Positions 43,417-50,899 of a stretch of 64,000 bases of DNA are shown here, in pieces. Location of the stretch: assembly GCF_900156335.1 (NCBI RefSeq), contig NZ_FTMZ01000012.1, forward strand, positions 1 through 64,000. Reading direction: 5' to 3'. The DNA is from Sphaerotilus natans (GTDB lineage Bacteria > Pseudomonadota > Gammaproteobacteria > Burkholderiales > Burkholderiaceae_C). The position numbers and the translations under genes are program-made. The notes under the pieces are model-generated. The model had not been told where the DNA came from, did not search any database, and saw only the letters and a program-made list of their open reading frames with translations. Every line of letters starts with the position of its first letter. Within the stretch, counting starts at the first letter, position 1.

Positions 43417-44688
43417 ATGGGTCTGCCCCGATTTTCCTTCCCCGCGGCGGGTGGCCGGCAAGCGGCCACGCCGCCGGCGGCCGGCGTGCTGATGCCCGGC
43501 GACGAGCGCTTCCTGCACGGCAGCCGCCAGGCCGAGCTGACCGAGCCGATGCCGCGTGCGCTGTGGGCGCTCTACCTGCTGTGCGTCATCGTGGTCGTCA
43601 CCGGCGTGTGGGCGGCACAGGCGCGGGTCGACATCGTCGCCAAGGCGCCCGGCAAGGTCGCGCCCGGCGGCCATGAACAGGTCATCGCCAGCCTGGAGGG
43701 CGGCCTGCTGGCCGAGCTGCTGGTGCGCGAGGGCGATCTGGTCGAGGCCGGCGCCGAGCTGGTGCGGCTCGATCCGACCCGTTTTGCCGCGCAGCAGAAC
43801 GAGGGCCGGGCCCGCCAGCTCGCGCTGCAGGCCACCGCCGCACGGCTGGAGGCCGAGGCGGGCGGGCGCAGCCCGGTCTTTGCGGCCGAGGTGCGGGCCC
43901 AGGCCGGGCTGGTCGCGGCCGAGACCGAGGCCTTCCAGGCGCGGCGGCGCGCCCTCGACGAGGCGATCGCGGTCAGCCGGTCCAGCATGACGATGCTCGA
44001 TGCCGAGCTGGCCACCGCGCGCCAGATGGCGGCACGCGGCCTGATGTCCGAGGTCGAGGTGCTGCGCCTCGACCGCCAGCGCAACGATCTGCAGATGCAG
44101 ATGGCCGAGCGCATCAACCGTTTCCGTCAGGACGCCGCCACCGATCTGCTGCGGGTGCGCGGCGAGCTGGCGCAGATCGGCGAGCAGCAGGTGGCGCGGC
44201 TGGATGCGCTGCAGCGCACCACGCTGAAGGCCCCGGTGCGCGGCATCGTCAAGAACCTGCGCATCACCACGCGCGGCGGCGTCGTCGGTGCGGGCGCGCC
44301 GATCCTCGAGCTGGTGCCGGTCGGCGAGACGGTGCGCATCGAGGCCCGGCTGGCGCCGTCGGAGGTCGGCTTCGTGCGGGTGGGCATGCCGGCCACCATC
44401 AAGCTCGACAGCTACGACTACTACCGCTACGGCGGCCTGCAGGGCGAGGTCGAATACATCAGCCCCGACACCCTCGAGGCCGGCAATGGCCCGAACGGCC
44501 AGCCGCAGACCCACTACCGCGTCCGGGTGGCCACCCGGGTCTCGACGCTGCAGGGGCCGGACGGCCGGCCGCTGCCGGTGCTGCCAGGCATGACCGCCTC
44601 GATCGAGATCCGCACCGGCGAGCGCAGCGTGCTCGAGTTCCTGATCTCGCCGATGCTCAAGGGCCGCGAGGCTTTCCGGGAGCGCTGA
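43417..44688 (+). CDS. HlyD-family membrane fusion protein of the type I secretion system
   Basis: 423 residues, starting one base after the stop of the ABC transporter. A single membrane helix lies near residues 48-66 (ALYLLCVIVVVTGVWAA). Then comes a biotinyl-lipoyl half-motif (GGHEQVIASLEGGLLAELLVREGD, two blocks), a long coiled-coil hairpin (residues about 125-265), the second lipoyl half (LKAPVRGIVKNLRI) and a beta-barrel part. The end RSVLEFLISPMLKGREAFRE is typical of HlyD/LapC adaptors. It bridges the ABC transporter and the outer-membrane channel. Confidence 0.93.
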   Translation: MGLPRFSFPAAGGRQAATPPAAGVLMPGDERFLHGSRQAELTEPMPRALWALYLLCVIVVVTGVWAAQARVDIVAKAPGKVAPGGHEQVIASLEGGLLAELLVREGDLVEAGAELVRLDPTRFAAQQNEGRARQLALQATAARLEAEAGGRSPVFAAEVRAQAGLVAAETEAFQARRRALDEAIAVSRSSMTMLDAELATARQMAARGLMSEVEVLRLDRQRNDLQMQMAERINRFRQDAATDLLRVRGELAQIGEQQVARLDALQRTTLKAPVRGIVKNLRITTRGGVVGAGAPILELVPVGETVRIEARLAPSEVGFVRVGMPATIKLDSYDYYRYGGLQGEVEYISPDTLEAGNGPNGQPQTHYRVRVATRVSTLQGPDGRPLPVLPGMTASIEIRTGERSVLEFLISPMLKGREAFRER

Positions 44689-46067
44689 TGCAGCGGACGC
44701 TTCTGATGTCGGTGGTGCTGGTCGGCCTGATGGCGCTGGCGCCGGGCGTGCGGGCCCAGTCTGCCCCGTCATCCGTCTGCGACGAGGACAGCGAGGCTGC
44801 ATCCGTCACCCGGCCGACCGTGCTGCGCGATGCCCGCGCGGTGCTGGCCGCGCTGGCCGACGAGGCGGTGCGCCGCAGCCCCGAGGTGGCGGGGCAGGTC
44901 GCCGGCAGTCGTGCCTGGCGCCAGGACCGTCTGCAGGTCGAGGCGGGGGGGCGACCGCAGCTCAGTCTGTCCGGCTCGGGCGTCTGGAGCGGTGCACGCG
45001 ACAGCGGCCAGACCGGCTCGAGCCTGCAGCACGGGCTGGGACTGAGCCTGTCGGCGCCGCTGCTCGACGGCGGCCGGCGCCAGGCCGAGTCCGCCTATTA
45101 CCAGGGGCTGGCCGAGGCCGGTGCGCTGGGCGCCGAGGCCACCCGCGAACAGGTCGCGCTCGAGGCGGTGGCGGCTGCGCTGGAGCGCCGTCGCCAGCGG
45201 CTCCAGCTGCAGGTCTGGGACCGGCAGGCGGCGCGCATGGCCTGTCTGGCGCGGCAGGTCGGCGAGATCGTCGCGCTGGACCGTGGGCGTGGCAGCGAGG
45301 GCATCCAGGCCGGCAAGAGCCTGCGTCAGGCCGAACTGTCGCGCACCGAGGTGCAGACGCAGCTGCGCCAGGCGGATCTGCGCCTGCGCAGCCTGGCCGG
45401 CGAGACGGCGGCCGAGGCGGCCGCCGAGCTGCCGCCGGGCCCGCTGGCGGGCTTCGAGACGCTGCCCCCGCTGGCCGCGCTGATCGAGGCGCTGCCCGAG
45501 GCGGCCGAGCTGCGCCAGCTGCAGCGCCAGGCCGAGGCGCTCGACCGTCAGGTCGATGCCGCCCGCGCGGCGCATGCGCCGCAGCTGAGCTGGCAGATCG
45601 GCTCTTCGGCCAGCCGGCGCGACGGCAGCTCGGTCACGGGCTGGAATGCCGGTCTGACGCTGGGCCTGGTGCTGGCCGACGCCGGCGCGGCGGACGCCGG
45701 CGTGCAGGCCGCGATCGAGCGAGTCACCGCGGCGCGCATGCAGCGCGAGGCGCGTCTCGAGGAGCGCAGCCGCCAGCTTCAGGTGCTGCACGACGCCGCG
45801 CAGGCGGCGCAGCGGCGCCAGCAGCAGATCGGCCAGCTGCTCGAGCAGAGCGACCAGCTGCGCCGCGCCACCCGCGAGCAGTGGGCGCGGCTGGGCCGGC
45901 GCTCGCTGTTCGACCTGATCTCGGCCGAGAACGACCATGCGCAGCTGCAGCTCGCGCGCGCCCAAGCCGAGCATGAGCATCTGATGGCGCTGCTGCAGAT
46001 GCAGGCCGCCGGGGCAGGTCTGCGCGCCTGGCTGGCGCCGTTCCGGGCCGAGCCGGCGCCGCGCTGA
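44688..46067 (+). CDS. TolC-family outer-membrane channel of the type I secretion system
   Basis: 459 residues; the ATG overlaps the HlyD stop by one base. An N-terminal signal peptide ends near ALAPGVRAQ. The body shows the duplicated long-helix pattern of outer-membrane efflux proteins, with beta-strand stretches (RPQLSLSGSGVWSG and PQLSWQIGSSASRRDGSS), and LFDLISAENDHAQLQLARAQAE near the C-terminus, the usual last TolC helix. It completes a three-gene secretion operon and ends 11 bases before a convergent gene. Confidence 0.9.
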   Translation: MQRTLLMSVVLVGLMALAPGVRAQSAPSSVCDEDSEAASVTRPTVLRDARAVLAALADEAVRRSPEVAGQVAGSRAWRQDRLQVEAGGRPQLSLSGSGVWSGARDSGQTGSSLQHGLGLSLSAPLLDGGRRQAESAYYQGLAEAGALGAEATREQVALEAVAAALERRRQRLQLQVWDRQAARMACLARQVGEIVALDRGRGSEGIQAGKSLRQAELSRTEVQTQLRQADLRLRSLAGETAAEAAAELPPGPLAGFETLPPLAALIEALPEAAELRQLQRQAEALDRQVDAARAAHAPQLSWQIGSSASRRDGSSVTGWNAGLTLGLVLADAGAADAGVQAAIERVTAARMQREARLEERSRQLQVLHDAAQAAQRRQQQIGQLLEQSDQLRRATREQWARLGRRSLFDLISAENDHAQLQLARAQAEHEHLMALLQMQAAGAGLRAWLAPFRAEPAPR

Positions 46068-46078
46068 ATCGCCTCAGT

Positions 46079-47383
46079 TCATTCGCCGTCGACGACCAGC
46101 CGGTCGCGGCCGGCGGCCTTGGCCGCGTACAGCGCCCGGTCGGCGCGCTCGAGCAGCGCTTCCAGCCCGGCGATGTCGGCCTGCATCAGCGCCAGGCCGA
46201 TGCTGACGGTATAGCGGATCACGGTGCCATCTGCCCGAGTCACCGTGTCGGCCGCCATCGCGCGGCGCAGCCGCTCGGCCACCAGCCGCGCGCCCTCCAG
46301 CCCGGTCGAGGGCAGCAGCACCGCGAACTCCTCGCCGCCGATGCGCGCCGGCACGTCGACCTGGCGCAGCGAGCGCAGCATCACGCCGGCGAGCTGGCGC
46401 AGCACCTCGTCGCCGGCGGCATGGCCGTGCTGGTCGTTGACACGCTTGAAGTGATCGGCATCGAGCAGCAGCAGCGCCAGCGGGCGCGGTGCCCGCCGGA
46501 AGCGCTCGATCTCTCGCTGGCCGGCCTCGAAGAAGACCCGCCGGTTGGCCAGTCCGGTCAGGTGATCGGTCTCGCTGGCGCGGCGGCGCTGCTCGTGCGC
46601 GTCGCGGCGGTCGCTGATGTCGCGCAGCACCAGGCTGAAGCCTGCGGGCGGGTCGCCGTCGCCGATGCCGCTGACCGGCACGATCATCGTGCTGCCCCAG
46701 TAGCGCTGGCCGTCGGCGCGCACCAGCCAGCCCTCGTCCATGCTCCAGCCGTCGGCGCGCGCCTCGTGCAGGCGGTCGAGCAGGCGCTCCGGCGTGGTGG
46801 CGCCTCCCGCATGGAAGATCGTCGCGGGCCGGCCCAGCACCGCCTCACGCGCGAAGCCGGTCATCTGCGTGGCCGACGCCGACCAGTGCGCGACCCGCCC
46901 CTCGGCATCCAGGCCGACTGCCGCATGGTCGTGAATGCCGGTCAGCGCCGCATTCAGCCAGGCTTCGTTCTGGCGCAGCCGGCGCTCGCGCTCGACCTGG
47001 GCGGTGATGTCCGACAGCACTGCGACGAGCTGCCCGGCCTGCAGCCGGCGCAGCGTCAGCGACAGCACCAGCGGGCGCTGCCGACCCTCGGGGCCGACGC
47101 GCAGCGCCAGGGCCTCGCCGTCGATCAGCAGCTCGCCGGGCGCACCGCTGCGGGCCCGCAGGGCCAGATCCGGCATCGCCGGGCCGAGCAGGTCGAGCAG
47201 GTTGGCGAGCGACGCGCCGATGGCCAGCGGCAGCAGCAGCTGGGCCGCGGCGGCGTTGACCAGCGCGATGCGACCCTCGTCGTCGGTCTGCACCAGGCCG
47301 ACCGGCGCGGCGTAGAGCAGCTGCAGCAGCTCCTGCTGCTCGTCGGTGCCAGGGTTCTCGTCCGGCGGGGACGCGGCCATCAT
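46079..47383 (-). CDS. PAS-PAS-GGDEF diguanylate cyclase
   Basis: 434 residues. Two PAS-like domains occupy about residues 18-130 (LLYAAPVGLVQTDDEGRIAL) and 140-260 (NAALTGIHDHAAVGLDAEGR). The GGDEF domain follows from about 270: DHLTGLANRRVFFE, DADHFKRVNDQHGHAAGDEV and the active site RIGGEEFAVLL. RQVD lies five residues before GGEEF, so the product-inhibition I-site is intact, and it should make c-di-GMP from two GTP. No membrane segment is seen, so it is probably cytosolic. It lies 15 bases downstream of a PYP-like gene and is very probably co-transcribed with it. Confidence 0.93.
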   Translation of the reverse strand: MMAASPPDENPGTDEQQELLQLLYAAPVGLVQTDDEGRIALVNAAAAQLLLPLAIGASLANLLDLLGPAMPDLALRARSGAPGELLIDGEALALRVGPEGRQRPLVLSLTLRRLQAGQLVAVLSDITAQVERERRLRQNEAWLNAALTGIHDHAAVGLDAEGRVAHWSASATQMTGFAREAVLGRPATIFHAGGATTPERLLDRLHEARADGWSMDEGWLVRADGQRYWGSTMIVPVSGIGDGDPPAGFSLVLRDISDRRDAHEQRRRASETDHLTGLANRRVFFEAGQREIERFRRAPRPLALLLLDADHFKRVNDQHGHAAGDEVLRQLAGVMLRSLRQVDVPARIGGEEFAVLLPSTGLEGARLVAERLRRAMAADTVTRADGTVIRYTVSIGLALMQADIAGLEALLERADRALYAAKAAGRDRLVVDGE

Positions 47384-47398
47384 GCGATCCGATCCGGA

Positions 47399-47788
47399 TC
47401 AGAGGCGCTGGATCAGCACATAGCGGCGTTCGACGCCGGGCGTGGCCAGCAGCCGCAGCTTCACCGGCGTCGGCCGCATGCGCAGCGTCAGCACGAAGTC
47501 GACGATGGCATCGAGCGGCTGGCCGACCTCGGCGGCATCGTCGAAGCGCTGCGCGACGAGAAAGTTGTTCATGCACTGCGCCACGACCGAGAACAGCGGC
47601 AGGCCGAGCACTCGCGCCGGGCTGAGACCGGCGGCGCGTGATTCGTAGGCGTTATAGCGGCACACCACGGTGTCAGGCCGCAAGCCGATGACGCCGAAGC
47701 CGAGCGCATCGAGTTCCGTGTCGGTCATCGCCTCGAGCGAGGCGAGCAGGTCGGGCTGGTCGAAGCCGGGGAGGGAGGCGTCGTTCAC
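47399..47788 (-). CDS. Photoactive-yellow-protein-like PAS photosensor
   Basis: 129 residues, close to the 125 of PYP. It aligns without large gaps to PYP: ELDALGFGVIGL, RYNAYE, then a conserved-spacing VVAQCMNNF, and MRPTPVKLRLL near the end. With a constant offset of +3, Tyr45, Glu49 and Cys72 occupy the places of Tyr42, Glu46 and the chromophore-bearing Cys69 of Halorhodospira PYP. Thr50 and Arg52 are replaced (Ala53, Leu55). It could bind p-coumaric acid through Cys72 and respond to blue light. Genes for the chromophore (tyrosine ammonia lyase, p-coumaryl ligase) are not in the window. The adjacent diguanylate cyclase is the likely output. Confidence 0.8.
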   Translation of the reverse strand: MNDASLPGFDQPDLLASLEAMTDTELDALGFGVIGLRPDTVVCRYNAYESRAAGLSPARVLGLPLFSVVAQCMNNFLVAQRFDDAAEVGQPLDAIVDFVLTLRMRPTPVKLRLLATPGVERRYVLIQRL

Positions 47789-47848
47789 GTCGGTGCTTCC
47801 TGACTGACGGCGGCGAGCTGCGCCCGAGGCAGCCCGGGTGGGGCCTGC

Positions 47849-47938
47849 TGGCGGAGGCGGTGAGATTCGAACTCACGGAAGGGTTCCCCCTTCGCCGGTT
47901 TTCAAGACCGGTGCCTTAAACCGCTCGGCCACACCTCC
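47849..47938 (-). tRNA. tRNA-Ser (anticodon UGA)
   Basis: Minus-strand sequence GGAGGTGTGGCCGAGCGGTT opens the gene; the acceptor stem GGAGGTG pairs with CGCCTCC, and CCA is encoded. The anticodon stem CCGGT/ACCGG encloses the loop CTTGAAA, giving anticodon TGA, which reads UCA and other UCN codons. A long variable arm, as in serine tRNAs, follows, then the T-loop GTTCGAATC. It stands between apaH and the PYP-like gene, 60 bases from the latter. Confidence 0.95.
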
Positions 47939-47957
47939 AGCAGGGTCGCCATTGTAG

Positions 47958-48779
47958 TCAGAACGGCGCGAGGGCTTGCGCGCAGTCGATGCCGACAAGT
48001 TCACGCCGACCGCCGTCGATGCGCGCGGCCGTGAGCCGGCCGCCCCAGACGCAGCCGGTGTCGAGCGCGAGCAGGTCGGGTCGGTCGAGCATGCCCAGCG
48101 TCGACCAGTGGCCGAACGCGACTGGCGTGCCCGCGGTGCGCCGGCCGGCAATGTCGAACCAGGGGCGCAGGTGCGCGGGGGCGGCGTCGGCGCCTTCCTT
48201 GAGCTGGAAGTCCATCGTGCCGTCGGCCTCGCAGAAACGGATGCGCGTCAGCACGTTGATGATCAGCCGCAGCCGGTCGTGGCCGGCCAGCGTGTCGTCC
48301 CAGCGCGCGGGCGTATTGCCGTACATCACCTGCAGGAAGGCGGGCAGGTTGGGGCCGCGCAGCAGTGCCTCGGCCTCGGCGGCCAGGGCCAGCGTCTGCG
48401 CCGCGTCCCACTGCGGCACGACGCCGGCGTGCACCATCAGCCAGCCGTGCGCCTGCACCGCCAGGCGCTGGTGGCGCAGCCAGTCCAGCCAGGCCTCGCG
48501 CTGCGGGCTGGCGAGGATCTCGCCCAGCGTGTCGGAGCGGTGCGGCGCGCGCACCCCGTGCGCCACCGCCAGCAGGTGCAGGTCATGGTTGCCCAGCAGG
48601 CAGGTGGCCGCATCGCCGAAGCCGGCCAGGCGCTCGAGCACCTTCAGCGAGCACGGCCCCCGGTTCACGAGGTCGCCCAGCAGATAGAGGCGGTCGCGCG
48701 AGGGGGAGAAGTCGAGGGTGGCCAGCAGTCGCTCGAAAGCGTCGCAGCAGCCTTGCAGGTCGCCGATCAGGTAAATCAT
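47958..48779 (-). CDS. apaH: Symmetrical bis(5'-nucleosyl)-tetraphosphatase (ApaH)
   Basis: 273 residues from the ATG at 48779 (MIYLIGDLQGC); the few codons upstream of this are not conserved in the family. The metallophosphatase motifs GDLQG, GDLVNRGP and LLGNHDLH are all present, as are the later HAGVVPQW and FGHWSTLG blocks with metal-binding histidines. It hydrolyses Ap4A to two ADP in the cytoplasm. Its length is normal for the family. It shares a 65-base divergent promoter region with the CNNM/CBS gene. Confidence 0.95.
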   Translation of the reverse strand: MIYLIGDLQGCCDAFERLLATLDFSPSRDRLYLLGDLVNRGPCSLKVLERLAGFGDAATCLLGNHDLHLLAVAHGVRAPHRSDTLGEILASPQREAWLDWLRHQRLAVQAHGWLMVHAGVVPQWDAAQTLALAAEAEALLRGPNLPAFLQVMYGNTPARWDDTLAGHDRLRLIINVLTRIRFCEADGTMDFQLKEGADAAPAHLRPWFDIAGRRTAGTPVAFGHWSTLGMLDRPDLLALDTGCVWGGRLTAARIDGGRRELVGIDCAQALAPF

Positions 48780-48844
48780 GGCCCGGATTCTGCTACGCTC
48801 GCCGGGCCTCAACTTCCGGCGCGGCGGGGCTTGCCGTGCCTGTC

Positions 48845-50152
48845 ATGGACCTAGCTCTACTCTTTTCGCTGATCCTGCTCAATGGCGTGTTCGCCATGTC
48901 CGAGATGTCCCTGGCCGCCAGCCGCAAGGCGCGGCTGCAGGTGATGGCCGAGACCGGCGACGCCGGTGCCCGCGCCGCGCTGGCGCTGCACGACAGCCCG
49001 ACCCAGTTTCTCTCGACGGTGCAGATCGGCATCACCTCGATCGGCGTGCTCAACGGCATCGTCGGCGAGGCGGCCTTCTCGGGGCTGCTCTCGGCCTGGA
49101 TCATCGAGACCTTCCCGGTGCCCGAGAACATCGCCTCGGTGATCGGCACCGCCTTCGTGGTGGTGATCATCACTTTCGTGACCATCATCTTCGGCGAGCT
49201 GGTGCCGAAGCGCGTCGGCCAGATGTACCCGGAAACGGTGGCGCGTCTGGTCGCGCAGCCGATGGCCTGGCTGTCGGTGGCCGCCGGCCCCTTCGTCAAG
49301 CTGCTGTCGGGCACGACCCAGGCCATCCTGAAGCTGCTGGGCGTGCGCGACACCGGCAGCCGTGGCGTGACCGAGGAGGAAATCGCCGCCAGCCTGGAAG
49401 AGGGCCTGGATGCCGGCGTCATCGAGGCGCACGAGCACCTGATGGTGCGCAACGTCTTCCGGCTCGACGACCGCCAGATCGGCTCGATGATGATCCCGCG
49501 TGGCGACATCGCCTGGCTGGACGTGGCTGCTCCGCGCGAGGAAATCCTGTCGGTGCTGACCGAGCACGGTCATTCGCGCTATCCGGTCTGCCGCGGCAGT
49601 CTCGACGAGGTGCTGGGCGTGGTGACCGCGCACCAGCTGCTGATGCAGCTCGCCGGCAGCCGCGAGTTCGTGCTGCTCGAGTCGATGCAGCCGGCGGTGT
49701 TCGTGCCCGAGACGCTCTCGGGCATGGAACTGCTCGAGCATTTCCGCGGCTCGCCGGTGCAGATGGTCTTCGTCGTCGACGAATACGGCGTCGTGCAGGG
49801 CGTGATCACGCTGCGCGACGTGCTCGAAGCCATCACCGGCGAGTTCACGCCGCATCAGGCCGAGGATGCCTGGGCGGTGCAGCGCGCCGATGGCTCCTGG
49901 CTGGTCGACGGGATGATCCCCGTTCCTGAGCTGAAGGACCGCCTGGGCCTGAAGCTGCTGCCCGACGAGGACCGGGGGCGCTACAACACGCTGGCCGGCA
50001 TGGTGATGCTGCTGCTGGGCCGGCTGCCGCAGACCGCTGATGCGGTCGAATGGGAAGGCTGGCGCTTCGAGGTGGTCGACCTCGACGGCAAGCGCGTCGA
50101 CAAGGTGCTGGCCAGCCGCATCGAGGAACTGGCCGAGGAGCCCACGACATGA
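48845..50152 (+). CDS. CNNM/CBS-domain membrane protein (CorC/HlyC, hemolysin family)
   Basis: 435 residues from the ATG at 48845 (MDLALLFSLILLNGVFAMSE). Layout: DUF21/CNNM transmembrane domain about 1-190 (FLSTVQIGITSIGVLNGIVG, IIFGELVPKRVGQMYPE), a pair of CBS domains about 210-335 (MIPRGDIAWLD, VFVVDEYGVVQGVITLRD) and a CorC_HlyC C-terminal domain about 350-430 (YNTLAGMVMLLLGRLP, FEVVDLDGKRVDKV). The family is linked to Mg/Co efflux or membrane ion homeostasis; the hemolysin label is historical. Its last codons overlap the SapC-family gene. Confidence 0.93.
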   Translation: MDLALLFSLILLNGVFAMSEMSLAASRKARLQVMAETGDAGARAALALHDSPTQFLSTVQIGITSIGVLNGIVGEAAFSGLLSAWIIETFPVPENIASVIGTAFVVVIITFVTIIFGELVPKRVGQMYPETVARLVAQPMAWLSVAAGPFVKLLSGTTQAILKLLGVRDTGSRGVTEEEIAASLEEGLDAGVIEAHEHLMVRNVFRLDDRQIGSMMIPRGDIAWLDVAAPREEILSVLTEHGHSRYPVCRGSLDEVLGVVTAHQLLMQLAGSREFVLLESMQPAVFVPETLSGMELLEHFRGSPVQMVFVVDEYGVVQGVITLRDVLEAITGEFTPHQAEDAWAVQRADGSWLVDGMIPVPELKDRLGLKLLPDEDRGRYNTLAGMVMLLLGRLPQTADAVEWEGWRFEVVDLDGKRVDKVLASRIEELAEEPTT

Positions 50153-50892
50153 CATCGTCCAACGCCGGTGCCGGCGTGCTCTACCACCATCCGGTGCTGC
50201 TGACCCGCGAGCAGCACGCTGATCGCCGCGTCGTGCCGGTCACCGACTGGCGCATCGCCGCCGGGCTGAATGCGGTGCCGGTCACCGTCGTCGAGTTCGA
50301 GTCGCTCGCGCGCGAGCTGCCGCTGGCCTTCGTGCCGGCAGGGCGCGACGGCGAGGGCCGCACCCGGGTCGCGCCGGTGGCGCTGCTGGGCCTGAGCGAG
50401 GGCGAGAACCTCTGCATCGACGCCGACGGGCGCTGGATCGGCACGACGATTCCGGCCTTCCTGCGCCGCTACCCGTTTGCCTACGCCACCGCCGACGACG
50501 GCGCGCCGACGCTGGCCGTCGATGCGTCCTGGCCGGGCTTCAACACGGTGGAGGGCGAGCGCCTGATCGCCGACGACGGCCAACCGACCGAATTCCTGAA
50601 GCAGACGCTGGCCGTCCTGGAGCGCTACGAGCGCGACACGCTGCGCACCCGCGCGCTGTGCGACCGGCTGGTCGCGCTGGACCTGCTGCGCGGCGGCGAG
50701 ATCCGCGGCGAGCTCGCCAGCGGGCGCCAGCTCAACGCCACCGGCTTCTTCCTGATCGACGAGCAGCGCCTGGCGACGCTGCCCGACGAGGCGGTGCTGG
50801 AGCTGCACCGCAGCGGCCTGATGGCGATGATCCACGCCCATCGTGTGTCGATGGGCCATGTGCAGACGCTGGCCGCGCGCCTGAGCGCCTGA
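50149..50892 (+). CDS. SapC family protein
   Basis: 247 residues; the ATG overlaps the previous stop by four bases (ATGACA). It matches the SapC family (PF07277): VEFESLARELPLAFVP at about residue 46, ALLGLSEGENLCID, RWIGTTIPAFLRRYPFA and FLIDEQRLATLPDEAV near the end. The family was named from a Campylobacter S-layer cluster, but most members lie in other contexts and the function is not established. There is no signal peptide. Whether it is connected with the type I secretion system upstream cannot be decided here. Confidence 0.9.
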   Translation: MTSSNAGAGVLYHHPVLLTREQHADRRVVPVTDWRIAAGLNAVPVTVVEFESLARELPLAFVPAGRDGEGRTRVAPVALLGLSEGENLCIDADGRWIGTTIPAFLRRYPFAYATADDGAPTLAVDASWPGFNTVEGERLIADDGQPTEFLKQTLAVLERYERDTLRTRALCDRLVALDLLRGGEIRGELASGRQLNATGFFLIDEQRLATLPDEAVLELHRSGLMAMIHAHRVSMGHVQTLAARLSA

Positions 50893-50899
50893 GTTCGGC

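Noticed and set aside
47849-47938. tRNA-Ser as an attachment site of an integrated element
   Set aside because: No integrase gene, no repeated tRNA 3' end and no composition change is seen on either side.
48845-50152. Hemolysin activity of the CNNM/CBS protein
   Set aside because: The hemolysin name is historical; the domain order is that of ion-transport-related CorC/CNNM proteins.
50149-50892. S-layer export function for the SapC-family protein
   Set aside because: The name comes from one Campylobacter cluster; nothing here shows an S-layer, and the partner genes differ.
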